Positions 26,251-36,100 of a DNA stretch of 64,000 nt are shown piece after piece. The position numbers and the translations under genes were made by a program. This DNA comes from Maribacter sp. 1_MG-2023. Its GTDB lineage: Bacteria > Bacteroidota > Bacteroidia > Flavobacteriales > Flavobacteriaceae. The DNA lies in NCBI RefSeq assembly GCF_030547005.1, contig NZ_JAUOPN010000009.1, positions 62,001 through 126,000 on the forward strand. Direction: 5' to 3'. The notes beneath the pieces were generated by a model. The model was not told the DNA's origin, made no database searches, and worked only from the letters and a program-made list of their open reading frames with translations. The first letter of the stretch is position 1; each line of letters opens with the position of its first letter.

Positions 26251-27289
26251 AACAATAAACGGAATTCAGCAAATCGGCATAGGCGTTCTGGATGTTAAAA
26301 ATGTATTTAATTGGTATAGAACACATTTAGGCTTCGATATACTACTGTTTGAAGATGAGGCTGTAGCAGCTTTAATGACCAGATATACCAATGGCAAAGA
26401 AGAAAGAAGAGAGGCTTACTTATCATTAAATATGACGGGTGGCGGTGGATTAGAAATTTGGCAGTTCAAAGATCGGACACCAACTGCTGCTATTAATCCA
26501 GTTCAATTAGGGGATTTAGGTATTTATGCAATGAAAATTAGATGTGAAAATCTAATTGATATGCATTCATATTTAAAAGATTTGAAAGTATCGAATCTCT
26601 CAGAAATCAGTCAGTCTTATCGTTCTAGTTTTTATTTCACCGATCCTTTTGGTAACCGGGTTCAAATGGTTGAAGATCATTATGTTTTTTGTGAGCAGTC
26701 ATCAAAAAATGGGGGAGTGCTAGGTGCTGTAATTGGCGTTAGTAATATGGAAAGCTCAATCGAATTTTATAGTTCAATGTTAGGGTATTCAGTAATAGCA
26801 TACGATACTATTGAAACACTTGAAAACGATAATGCCAAAAGAAAATATAGAAGAGTAATTATTTCTCAAGAACGAAAGTCCGTCGGCGGATTTGGAGATC
26901 TGCTAGGTCCCACACAACTAGAATTAATTCAGGTTTTTGATAGAGCTCCAGTAAAAATTTTTGAAAATAGATTGTGGGGAGACTTGGGGTATATACACCT
27001 ATGTTTTGACGTGTCGGGTATGAGCTCGATTAGAGAAAAAGCTAAAGCCAATGGTTATCCTTTTACCGTAGATAGTGCCAATAGTTTTGATATGGGCGAT
27101 GCCGCGGGTCATTTCAGTTATATGGAAGATCCCGATGGTACATTAATAGAGTTGGTAGAAACGCATAAAGTCCCTATTCTAAAATCATTAGGATTGTTCT
27201 TAAATCTTAAAAAAAGGAATCCGCATAAAACCTTACCAAAATGGTTGGTAAAAAGTCTAAGTTTTAGTCGGGTAAAGAAAGATAAGTAA
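26243..27289 (+). CDS. Two-domain VOC-family protein
   Basis: The 348-residue protein holds two glyoxalase/VOC modules (about 5-140 and 150-310), each starting with a D-V-x-x-F/S-x-x-W-Y or E-F-Y-S-x-M-L-G-type helix and ending in a DPFGNRVQMVED / DPDGTLIELVET strand with metal-ligand Glu. It resembles dioxygenase- or lyase-like VOC proteins. A basic C-terminus (LKKRNPHK) is extra. It overlaps the glycosyltransferase pseudogene by eight bases, so both formed one operon. Substrate unknown. Confidence 0.82.
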   Translation: MVETINGIQQIGIGVLDVKNVFNWYRTHLGFDILLFEDEAVAALMTRYTNGKEERREAYLSLNMTGGGGLEIWQFKDRTPTAAINPVQLGDLGIYAMKIRCENLIDMHSYLKDLKVSNLSEISQSYRSSFYFTDPFGNRVQMVEDHYVFCEQSSKNGGVLGAVIGVSNMESSIEFYSSMLGYSVIAYDTIETLENDNAKRKYRRVIISQERKSVGGFGDLLGPTQLELIQVFDRAPVKIFENRLWGDLGYIHLCFDVSGMSSIREKAKANGYPFTVDSANSFDMGDAAGHFSYMEDPDGTLIELVETHKVPILKSLGLFLNLKKRNPHKTLPKWLVKSLSFSRVKKDK

Positions 27290-27307
27290 TCTAAAACATC
27301 TGCAGTT

Positions 27308-27496
27308 TTAGTTCTTACTGGTATTTCTGATCAATCCTATTCCTGAGAAGAAAAATATAGCGCCTAATACGCCAAAAACGATTAGTTGTTTAGTTGTACC
27401 AGTGCTATTAGCAAATGAAATTGCAGTATAAACAAGCCCGCCAATACCTAATGAGGGTCAAACGTTTTCGATTTTTTTAAAATCCTTGTTAAATAA
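27308..27496 (-). pseudogene. Remnant of a small membrane protein gene
   Basis: Read on the minus strand, a continuous frame gives NKDFKKIENV, a TGA at 27458, then PSLGIGGLVYTAISFANSTG, more hydrophobic sequence ending LIRNTSKN and a stop at 27308. No start codon exists before the terminator hairpin at 27509. The TGA sits where Trp would fit. It looks like a decayed two-helix membrane protein gene. Alternatively it may be chance; confidence is low. Confidence 0.4.
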
Positions 27497-27508
27497 ATAG
27501 AATAAAAA

Positions 27509-27536
27509 AACGGGCAGTTTTTAAAAACTGCCCGTT
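27509..27536 (-). terminator. Rho-independent terminator
   Basis: A 28-base perfect palindrome, AACGGGCAGTTTTT and its complement, followed on the minus strand by seven T residues. It ends the sigma/anti-sigma operon 21 bases after the anti-sigma stop. Confidence 0.85.
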
Positions 27537-27556
27537 ATACTTTAAATTTTAATGTA

Positions 27557-28351
27557 TTATGAACTAGCTACAACACCTAGTGTATATAATTGCTCTAGGT
27601 TTGGCGATTCACTACCACCTGCCGGTTCTAGAGTAATACCGAATGCTTCAGACTCGTTTGGGTTGTTTAACACGAATACTTTGTTCTCATCCGTAGCAAA
27701 ATCTTCTAGCAGCCCCATACTAGTAGGGGTAAGCGGAGAAAGTTTTAAAGACCAAACTTGATATACAAAACCATCTGGTGGTTCAGGTAATCCTATTGCA
27801 TCTATAAAAACTTTTTGATCTTCTTTGTTCCAATATGCTTTGGCGTAAGAAGTTGGTGAGACTGCTTGACCACCTAATGCAATTACACTAATGTTTTGAT
27901 CACGTAACGTATTCAAAAGTTCTTGAGTTTGTTCTAAAGAAGAATCAGTATCTGCAATTTGCTGTTCCAAATCTACATTCTGTTTTTCTACAACTTCAAT
28001 ATTAGATTTTAAATCTTGGTTCTGCTGATACATCCAAAATAGACCAACAGCCAATAGAACAGATGCTGCCCAACCGATATATGATAAGAACGGTGAACTA
28101 CGTTTTTCATTAATATCAACTATCTTAACTTCACCATTAATTCTATTCATTAATGCTGCAAATGAATAGTTATAACCAGGTGATGCCTTTCTTGACAACT
28201 CTAATATTGAAGCTTCAATAGCTTCAATTTCTCTCTGAATTTGAGGATACTCTTTAGCGTAGTTGGCAATTTCCAGATTTTCCTTCTCTGAAAGTGTACC
28301 GGCTACGTAAAGCTCCAAAATTCCCGATGCTATGTATTTTTCTACATCCAT
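27557..28351 (-). CDS. Anti-sigma factor (RskA-type C-terminal domain)
   Basis: The 264-residue protein has a cytoplasmic N-terminus (about 1-85), one membrane helix (YIGWAASVLLAVGLFWMYQQ, about 92-111), a coiled-coil linker (about 112-145) and an anti-sigma-K-factor RskA-like C-terminal domain with PEPPDGFVYQVWSL and the typical FGITLEPAGGSE end. It should hold the ECF sigma factor inactive at the membrane until a signal is sensed. It begins one base after the sigma gene stop. Confidence 0.9.
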   Translation of the reverse strand: MDVEKYIASGILELYVAGTLSEKENLEIANYAKEYPQIQREIEAIEASILELSRKASPGYNYSFAALMNRINGEVKIVDINEKRSSPFLSYIGWAASVLLAVGLFWMYQQNQDLKSNIEVVEKQNVDLEQQIADTDSSLEQTQELLNTLRDQNISVIALGGQAVSPTSYAKAYWNKEDQKVFIDAIGLPEPPDGFVYQVWSLKLSPLTPTSMGLLEDFATDENKVFVLNNPNESEAFGITLEPAGGSESPNLEQLYTLGVVASS

Positions 28352-28352
28352 A

Positions 28353-28889
28353 CTATCTTACGGCCATATTTTCCCTTAGTTGGGAAATGCAACTTCTATT
28401 TCTTGTTTTTACAGTACCAATCGGAATTTCCAATTCTTCGGCAGCATCTTTTTGAGTGTATCCTCTAAAGTATAACAGTTCAATGATCTGAACACATTTT
28501 TCCTTTAAATTTTTAACGAGGTTTCTTACTCCCTTGGTGTCCACATTAGAAGTTTCTTCTTCTTCCTTGTGCTGTAAAATATTTACGAAGTAATCTGCAC
28601 TAAGGTTCTTTTTTTCATTTTTATACGACCTACTGCGTATTTCATCGATAGCAGCATTTCTTGCAATGTTCAATACCCAGGTAAAGAATCTTCCTTTAGA
28701 TGAGTTGTAACTTTCACAGTTGTTCCATATTTTAATGAATACATCTTGACAAATTTCTTGGGAACGTGCATCGTTTTTAACGATGGTGTTTATTACACCA
28801 CAAATATTTTCGCTATACATGCCATATAGCTTTTCGAAAGCCGATTGGTCTTTCTTTTTAAACTGATCAACCAAAAGGTCTAGTTGCAT
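28353..28889 (-). CDS. ECF-type RNA polymerase sigma factor
   Basis: The 178-residue protein has region 2 (FEKLYGMYSENICG, QDVFIKIWNN, GRFFTWVLNIARNAAIDEIR) and region 4 (LLYFRGYTQKDAAEELEIPI, GTVKTRNRSCISQL), so it should direct RNA polymerase to a small regulon. The linked anti-sigma gene begins one base downstream. A terminator hairpin upstream at 28920 separates it from the superoxide dismutase gene. Confidence 0.92.
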   Translation of the reverse strand: MQLDLLVDQFKKKDQSAFEKLYGMYSENICGVINTIVKNDARSQEICQDVFIKIWNNCESYNSSKGRFFTWVLNIARNAAIDEIRSRSYKNEKKNLSADYFVNILQHKEEEETSNVDTKGVRNLVKNLKEKCVQIIELLYFRGYTQKDAAEELEIPIGTVKTRNRSCISQLRENMAVR

Positions 28890-28919
28890 ACGTAATTTTT
28901 TAAAACGGTTAAAAATAGA

Positions 28920-28944
28920 AAAAGCTGTTCCAAGAACAGCTTTT
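28920..28944 (-). terminator. Rho-independent terminator
   Basis: AAAAGCTGTTC pairs with GAACAGCTTTT across a three-base loop, followed on the minus strand by TTTTTCTATTTT. It lies 20 bases after the superoxide dismutase stop and 31 bases before the sigma factor start. Confidence 0.8.
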
Positions 28945-28963
28945 ATTAAAAAAATTATTAACC

Positions 28964-29557
28964 CTATTCAATTATACCGGCACAACTTACACGTGCACCA
29001 GCTGCACCGCTTGGTTGAGAAGTGTAGTCATCTACACCTTGGTGTACAATAACACCTTTGCCCAAAATATTTTTGTTTTCATCATCACAGCCAATACACC
29101 ATTCTTCTGTTTCAAATTCAACTTTTGCATTACCATCGGCATCTGCGGTAAAGTTACCAATATCACCTTTGTGATACCCTTCAGAAGCTCCCCATTTACC
29201 ATGTGGTTCATTTGTTGGGTTCCAGTGTCCGCCAGCAGAAGAACCATCTGCAGCAGTGCAATCAGCCGTTTGGTGAATATGAATGGCATGCTCGCCTTCA
29301 GATAAGCCAGATAGCATGGCTACCATTTCTACCTCGTCATCATCTTGGGTAAAAGTTACTTCACCTTTTACATTACTATCGCTTTTCGGTTCCAACATAA
29401 ATTTCACGACTGTTTCCTCATCGTTCATTTCTTCTTTAGCCTCATCCATTAGTTCTTCAACTTCTTCTTTAGCTTCAGACGCCTCTTTTTTTACCTCTTT
29501 GCAGCTAAAGACAGCTAATAGTGCCAATAGTGCTAATTCAATTTTAAATATTTTCAT
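28964..29557 (-). CDS. sodC: Cu/Zn superoxide dismutase lipoprotein
   Basis: The 197-residue protein has a lipoprotein signal (AVFSCKE, Cys19), a charged EK/EE linker (about 20-48) and a SodC domain with ligand set H93 and H95 (HAIHIHQ), bridging H111 (GGHWNP), H119 (EPHG), H129 (GYHKGDIGN), D132 and H172 (VIVHQG). C100 and C192 can form the conserved disulfide. It removes superoxide in the periplasm. A CxxC (WCIGCDDENKN, about 153-157) is inserted before the last copper ligand, which is not usual in the family. Confidence 0.92.
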   Translation of the reverse strand: MKIFKIELALLALLAVFSCKEVKKEASEAKEEVEELMDEAKEEMNDEETVVKFMLEPKSDSNVKGEVTFTQDDDEVEMVAMLSGLSEGEHAIHIHQTADCTAADGSSAGGHWNPTNEPHGKWGASEGYHKGDIGNFTADADGNAKVEFETEEWCIGCDDENKNILGKGVIVHQGVDDYTSQPSGAAGARVSCAGIIE

Positions 29558-29655
29558 TTTGATAGTTTTTATTGTGAATAGTAAAATTATAATTTAAAAC
29601 ATTCAATATCAAATATTTACATGATATGAGCAATCCTTTTAATCTTTAGGGCAAA

Positions 29656-29687
29656 AAAAAAGAGGTGCTGAAAAGCACCTCTTTTTT
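29656..29687 (-). terminator. Rho-independent terminator
   Basis: A 14-bp stem (AGCACCTCTTTTTT and its complement) with loop GAAA-type and T-runs on both sides. It lies 22 bases beyond the YceI stop; it may also act for the plus strand. Confidence 0.85.
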
Positions 29688-29708
29688 AAATATGATAAAA
29701 TTGATTTT

Positions 29709-30344
29709 TTATTTTGTCAATAGCACTTCTGCTTTAACGGCAACCTCGCTCCATGTTTTACTAACACCATCCTTACCTGTGTGCAAAATTTCACAAGCTT
29801 TGTTGATAGAAGCAACGGCATCCATTGCATTCCAATTTGCCAAATCCATAGTACCCGTGAAGGTGATTTTATCATCACCGTTCATTTCGTATGCAAGGGG
29901 AATGTTTTGTGTTTCTCCGTTTAAAGTAACATCAATAGAACTTTTATCACCTTCAACTTTAAATACACCAGAAATTAATTCGGTATCCTTTAATACGCCA
30001 AAGAAAAACTCTAATAATTTAGGGTCTCTTGTTCCCGTTGGGTCGTTAGTAAATAAGCTACTAACAGGAATGCTAAACTCAGTTCCGTTTAAGGCTTCCA
30101 TAGCAGTTGCACCGCTATTTGTTTTTGTGAAGTTTATCTTTTTGAACATTCCGCCAACAGGTACTTTATCTGTTGTCTTGTAAGCAGTAAAACTTACTTT
30201 TGTTGAATCTTGTACTAAGCTGAACATTTCAGTTGCTTCGCTTGTTGCTTCAACGCTTTTAGACTCTTCACTTTTTTTAGCGTCTTTACAACTTGCAAAA
30301 ACGATTAAAAGTGCACTAGCGAATGTAAGTGCTATTTTTTTCAT
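29709..30344 (-). CDS. YceI-family lipoprotein
   Basis: The 211-residue protein has a lipobox (VFASCKD, Cys19) and a Glu/Ser-rich linker (about 24-40), then the YceI beta-barrel: VSFTAYKTTDKVPVGGMFKK, GTRDPKLLEFFFG and IPLAYEMNGDDKITFTGTMD. YceI domains hold isoprenoid-like lipids in a central pocket. Start fits the signal. It forms a probable series with the SodC gene downstream, but a terminator lies between them. Confidence 0.88.
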   Translation of the reverse strand: MKKIALTFASALLIVFASCKDAKKSEESKSVEATSEATEMFSLVQDSTKVSFTAYKTTDKVPVGGMFKKINFTKTNSGATAMEALNGTEFSIPVSSLFTNDPTGTRDPKLLEFFFGVLKDTELISGVFKVEGDKSSIDVTLNGETQNIPLAYEMNGDDKITFTGTMDLANWNAMDAVASINKACEILHTGKDGVSKTWSEVAVKAEVLLTK

Positions 30345-30372
30345 GATAATGTGTTTTAATTATAGTATAAAT

Positions 30373-31098
30373 TTACTTCTTCTTTTTAAAAATGCCACGT
30401 AAATCTGTGTTATAAAATAATCCTACTTGAAAACGATCAAAATTAGTCTCGCTAAAGTGATTTTTTAAATACCCAAATTGCATGCTTAAATCTTCGGTTA
30501 CATTAACGCCTAGGGCAGCATACGCACGGTTTTGACCAAAGGCATCGTCTTGTAGGTTGATAAAGATCTCATCATAGAAATTCAGGAAAAAAATATCGGT
30601 TAGGGGTAGGGTCATTTGAATTCTGTAGCGAGCTCTGTGTAATGTATTACTGATGCCGGTGGCGTTGTTTTGTACAAAGCGTTGCTCTAATCGATAGCGA
30701 TGCTCAAATTTAAATTCCCATACTTTGTTTTTTAGAATAAACTGCTCAAAAATGCGATGCTCTGAAATAGCATTATTTTCAAAAATGGCATCATCACCAA
30801 GAACATCAAATTCCCTAAAGGTAGGGTCGGTATCAATAAAACCGTACCCCAAAGTGGCAATAGCATTAGGATTAATATGATAATTTACTCCCGTACGCAG
30901 CAACAACTGATTAAAGTTAGATGCCATCTCATAATATCTAAACTGCGCTTCGGTATGTATACTCCATTTTTCGGCAATTTTATTGGTTCCAAAATACATG
31001 AACCAACTACCAAAATCATCTTCACCGGTTATTTCACTTTGCGCGTTTGTATACGTAATGGTTGCTAATAGTACCAGTGCGGTAATAACTTTCTTCAT
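30373..31098 (-). CDS. DUF2490 outer-membrane protein
   Basis: The 241-residue protein has a signal peptide (AITYTNAQ, cleavage near residue 19), then a beta-strand-rich sequence with alternating aromatic residues (SWFMYFGTNKIAEKWSIH, VWEFKFEHRYRLEQRF, YRIQMTLPLTDIFFLNFY) and ends in an aromatic strand. This is the DUF2490 pattern, an outer-membrane beta-barrel of unknown cargo, common in Bacteroidota. It lies 28 bases upstream of the YceI gene on the same strand and may be co-transcribed. Confidence 0.85.
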   Translation of the reverse strand: MKKVITALVLLATITYTNAQSEITGEDDFGSWFMYFGTNKIAEKWSIHTEAQFRYYEMASNFNQLLLRTGVNYHINPNAIATLGYGFIDTDPTFREFDVLGDDAIFENNAISEHRIFEQFILKNKVWEFKFEHRYRLEQRFVQNNATGISNTLHRARYRIQMTLPLTDIFFLNFYDEIFINLQDDAFGQNRAYAALGVNVTEDLSMQFGYLKNHFSETNFDRFQVGLFYNTDLRGIFKKKK

Positions 31099-31131
31099 TC
31101 TTTAATTTAAGGTGTAACTCTATTTTTAGAT

Positions 31132-33072
31132 TTATTCTTCACCCGCCTCAATTGGGGTGTCTTTATCTTTCTTTAAATACAAATCTAAAAAATCTAAAAC
31201 CCTACTGTAGGCTTCAATCTGATTTTCTTTTTTGACAAAACCATGTCCTTCATCTTCAAAAAGAACATATTCTACAGGAACTCCGTTCTTTTTTACCCCT
31301 GCAACAATCTCATCAGATTCAACTTGTAACACACGTGGATCTTGCGAACCTTGCAGTACAATTAAAGGTTTGGTTACCTTATCTGTATGAAACAAAGGTG
31401 AGATTTCTTTCAAACGAACAGAATCTGCACTGTAGGGGTCTCCCAATTCTAAATAAAGAGCATCTTTAAAAGATTCCCACCATGGTGGTATACTTTTTAG
31501 TGTTCTTATCCAATTGGTTACTCCGAACAAGTTAACACCAACTGCAAATTCTTCAGGAGTGTACGTCAATGCTGCCATGGTCATATAACCACCATAAGAA
31601 CCACCTATGATTCCTATTTTATCGGCATCGATTTCAGGTTGAGCCGCAAGCCAGTTTTTACCTTCAACACAATCTTTTAAATCTTTATCGCCATGGTTTA
31701 GATCATCCATTTGGTAAAACGTTTTTCCATAGCCGCTACTACCACGGTTGTTTACAGCAAGTACTGCATACCCATGATTGGTAAGGTATTGAATGAAAGA
31801 ACTAAAATTTTGTCGACTTTGTCCGCCTGGTCCTCCATGAACCCAAACCAAAGCGGGTACTTTTGCATCGGCATTTGCTTGGTGAGGCTTATAGTAAATG
31901 GCAGGTATTTCTACTCCGTCAAAAGACTTATAACGAACTACTTCAGCAGAAACAAGATCGTCTGCTTCAATTTCAGGATTTAGTACTTCCGTTAATTGTT
32001 TCTGTTCTTTCGTTTCTAGGTTATAGACATATAAATTACTTGGAGTATGCGAGCCACCTGCGTAAAAACGCATCCATTTTTCGTCTTTTGAGAAATCTAC
32101 ATTGGTTATTGCCATAGCATCAAACTCAGGTAAATCTATATTCTCCATAGTGGCTACATCCATCACTTCGATAGTGTTTTTTGCATCTTCATTGATATAG
32201 GTAACTAAATAACTGCCATTATCTGTAAAGTAACTACCTAAAATATCCCAATCACGGGTAATCACTTTTTCGGTCGCGCCAGATGCAATATTATACTTCA
32301 TTAAGTATGAAAACTCACTGCCTTCATCGGTGGTATAATAAAGTTCATCGCCAGAGGGAGAAAAATCTTGACTACTATTCGCACTCTGCGTTTTATTGAT
32401 CTTAATTTTCTTCTTTGTTGATAGGTCATAAAGGTATAAGTCTGAATCGTTGGTATTTAAAGATTTACCCAACGTCAAATATTTTTCATCTTTACTAAGG
32501 TTTCCAATTTCGTATCCTTCTTCATTCTTAAAAATTAATTTAGGCGAATAATTAAGAAAATCCATTTGATACAGATCCATGTATTTAGCATCTCGCTTGT
32601 TCGATGTAAAAAAGAAACTTTGGTCATCTTCAGCCCAACCTTGAAAACTAGCCCTAGCACCTTTGGCAGGCGTAAGATCTGTAAGACTACCATTTAGATT
32701 GCGGATGTAGATATGGTATATTTCATCACCATTACCATCCATACTAAAAAGCATTCGCTCATCTCTAGGAAAATAGGAAATCGCAAAAATAGAAGCACTG
32801 TCAGATTGTGTTATGGGCGTTAACTCACCACCTGTGGTAGGCACGGTATACATATTATATATACCAGACCTATTACTTGAAACCAATAATTTAGAATTAT
32901 CACGATAAAAACTACCTCCAGAAATAGCTTCATTATCCATCATTTGTTTAATGGAATATTGGTCGGGTATTTTGGTGATTTCTACTTCTTTTTGCTCTTC
33001 CTTTTGAACTTCTTTTTTTTCTGTACAACTCCAAATAAGAGCTATGGCAAAACAAGCGAATAGTTTTTTCAT
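31132..33072 (-). CDS. S9-family prolyl oligopeptidase-like lipoprotein
   Basis: The 646-residue protein has a lipobox (LIWSCTEKK, Cys16), an N-terminal WD40-like propeller (about 40-390) and an alpha/beta hydrolase end with the S9 triad: S492 in GGSYGGYM, D577 in SQDPRV and H609 in EDEGHGF. It should cut small peptides after proline or a similar residue at the cell surface. It is followed 33 bases downstream by the DUF2490 gene and preceded by the sortilin-like propeller gene. Confidence 0.92.
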   Translation of the reverse strand: MKKLFACFAIALIWSCTEKKEVQKEEQKEVEITKIPDQYSIKQMMDNEAISGGSFYRDNSKLLVSSNRSGIYNMYTVPTTGGELTPITQSDSASIFAISYFPRDERMLFSMDGNGDEIYHIYIRNLNGSLTDLTPAKGARASFQGWAEDDQSFFFTSNKRDAKYMDLYQMDFLNYSPKLIFKNEEGYEIGNLSKDEKYLTLGKSLNTNDSDLYLYDLSTKKKIKINKTQSANSSQDFSPSGDELYYTTDEGSEFSYLMKYNIASGATEKVITRDWDILGSYFTDNGSYLVTYINEDAKNTIEVMDVATMENIDLPEFDAMAITNVDFSKDEKWMRFYAGGSHTPSNLYVYNLETKEQKQLTEVLNPEIEADDLVSAEVVRYKSFDGVEIPAIYYKPHQANADAKVPALVWVHGGPGGQSRQNFSSFIQYLTNHGYAVLAVNNRGSSGYGKTFYQMDDLNHGDKDLKDCVEGKNWLAAQPEIDADKIGIIGGSYGGYMTMAALTYTPEEFAVGVNLFGVTNWIRTLKSIPPWWESFKDALYLELGDPYSADSVRLKEISPLFHTDKVTKPLIVLQGSQDPRVLQVESDEIVAGVKKNGVPVEYVLFEDEGHGFVKKENQIEAYSRVLDFLDLYLKKDKDTPIEAGEE

Positions 33073-33112
33073 AATTGATGGTTTTAAGTGAGTATGCCTA
33101 ATATTATGAGAA

Positions 33113-36100
33113 TTATTTTAAACTAAAGGTGTCTACTTCCTTGAACGGAGAAAGCTCTAAGCTTTCCATAGTTGATCTGTAAGCTTTCCATTTAGTAGAG
33201 AAAAATGAATTCGTTTTTTCTAGAGCCCCTTCTAGTTCCTCTTTTGCAAATTGCATAAGCTGCTTTTCTGTAGCAGTCATACCTGCTTGTCTAGAACCAA
33301 CATAACGTCTTGCAATTTGTAAACGCTGCATTACCGTCATCTCTTTGCTACGGGTAATACCTTGTCGCTTATCAACTTTGCCTAAATAGATTGCAGTTAC
33401 AGAATCTATTTGTTTGATGATATCTTTAGAAGCATCAATCTGCTCTTTGTATTTTTTATCATCTTCCTTCTTTAGTTCTTTTTGAAACTTTTCTGCTGTT
33501 TCTTTACTTTTTGCAAATTGCTGTACGGCATCCGCAGCTTTTTGCATGTATGATTCTAGAACTTTTCCGTTGTCATACGCTTCGTTGATAGCTACGGTAG
33601 AGACATTTAAACGGGGGTCAGAAGCTACTGTAATTTTAGTTTCTTCTACCATGTCACCATAAAGCATTTTGATAGTGTAAGTTCCTGGTTTTACATCTAA
33701 ACCGCCAGATTCTTTCTTTTTGGTAATTACTTTTCTGGAAGGTCTGTCTGCACCTTTTTCATCCATTCTCCAGTAAATTCTATGGAAACCTGCTTTTTCT
33801 GGAGTCTTGTATTTTAAGGTACGAATTAATCTATCACCATCGTAAAAATCGAATTGGACCGAATCTTTCTTTTGAACGCCTGTTAATTCTACTTTCTCTG
33901 TTTTTTCTTCGGATGTCTCTTCAGATTCTTCATCCTTTTTATCTATTGATTTTGTTGGCTTTTTAACAGCTTTCTTACCTTCTTTTAAATAGTAGGTAAT
34001 CATAGCGCCAGACTTCTTGTTTTCACCTTGATACAATCCGTCACCACCAAAACGACTTCCTGTTGGTTGTTGGTATGCTGCTTGATATGCTGTTGGAGGA
34101 GTAAATAATTCGATGTCTTTGCTTAGTATAGATGCATCAGCTGCCAATGCGCGTAACGGACGAATATCGTCTAATACCCATGCAGCTCTACCGAACGTAC
34201 CAATCACCAAATCATGCTCTCTTGGGTGAATAGCTAAATCTTTTGTAGATACCGTAGGGAAACCTTCGGTCCATTTTTGCCATTTTTCACCTGCATTGAA
34301 AGAAACATATAATCCGTCATCAGTACCTAAAAATAATAAATTAGAGTTCTCAGGATCTTCGATAATGGAAAGAGCATAGCTTTCTACATCAGTAGCGTCC
34401 ACAATTCTTGTCCATGATTTACCATAATCTTTAGTACGGTATGCATACGGTGTGTAATTAAACCTTCTATAATCATTAGCGATTAAAAGTGCTTCCCCTT
34501 TATTACGGGTAGATGCTTTTATTTGCGGAATCCAGCTTCCTTTTGGTAAACCTTTTATGTTGGCTGTTACGTCTACCCAAGTCTCACCACCATTTTGTGT
34601 ATAATGAACTCGACCGTCATCAGAACCCGTCCAAAGCATATCTTTCTCAACTTTAGAAGGTTCAATTACTAAGATTGTAGTATGATTTTCAGCTCCGGTT
34701 GCATCCATGGATAATCCGCCACTTTCGCTTTGCTTTTGCTTTTCAGGATCGTTGGTAGTTAAATCTGGAGAAATAACCTTCCACGTCAATGCCTTATCTG
34801 TACTCTTGTGTACAAACTGACTACCAAAATAAAGGGTGCTATTATCAAAAGGGTCTTGGCTAATAGCCGAATTCCAGTTAAAACGAAGTTCAGTTTCAGC
34901 ATCTGGTGGAGTAGGGCGTACGATGTAATTATTACCCGTAACATGATCAAAACGTTGTACGTTACCTTGCTGACTCATTGTATAACCATATCTAGAATCT
35001 ACAGGATCGGGTACCACATCAAAACCATCACCAAAACTTATTTCTTGCCAATAGCTATTACGAATTCCTTGAGCTTTCCAAACATAAGCAGGTCCTCTCC
35101 ATGAACCATTATCTTGCATACCACCGTATACATTATAAGGATATTCATTATCCGTTGCTATATGGTAAAATTGCGCAACCGGTAGGTTACCAACAAAACG
35201 CCATGTTTTTCCACCATCTTTTGAAATGTTTAATCCGCCATCATTACCGTCCATCATAAACTGTCCGTTTTCTGGGTGAATCCAGAATGCGTGGTGATCA
35301 GGGTGCACGCCGTTATCAGCGCGATATGCAGGCATTAATTGTGTAAAGTTCTTTCCACCATCTTGCGAAACGTTCACGTATGTAAATACTGAGAAAACTC
35401 TATTTTCATTTTCAGGATCTACATAAATTTCAGAGTAGTAAAAAGGTCTATTACCGATATCATCTTTATCATTAATTTTTTTCCATTTAAATCCGCCATC
35501 TTCAGATTTGTACAGCGCATTCTTTTTAGCTTCCACTAAAGCGTAAATAACATCGGGCTTGCCAGGAGCAATGGCAACACCTATTCTACCTAGATCACCT
35601 GCAGGTAGACCATCTTCTTCACTTAGCTTTTTCCAATTCTTACCACCATCGTGGGTAATGTATAATCCACTACCAGAACCGCCAGAGTTAAAGAACCAAG
35701 GGTCACGCTTGTGTTCCCACATCGCAGCGATTAGCTTGTTCGGGTTTGTTGGGTCCATAATAAGATCAGCAACCCCTGTTTTATTATTTATAAAAAGAAC
35801 CTTCTCCCAAGTCTCACCACCATCGGTAGTTTTAAAAACTCCACGTTCAGGGTGCTCGCCCCAAGGAGAGCCGATTGCACCTACATAAACCGTATTCGGA
35901 TTCATTGGGTCGATCTTAATTCTATGAATATGTCTCGTTTTTTCAAGACCCTTAGATTTCCAGGTCTTACCGCCATCGAGAGATTTATAAACCCCGTAGC
36001 CACCATTCAAACTATTTCTAGGATTACCTTCTCCGGTACCAGCCCAAATTACAGCAGGGTTACTTTGCTGAATGGCAACGGCACCAATAGAAGCGGTTAC

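Noticed and set aside
29665-30183. Long plus-strand reading frame opposite YceI
   Set aside because: It is the antisense of a well-supported YceI lipoprotein gene and has no recognisable domain.
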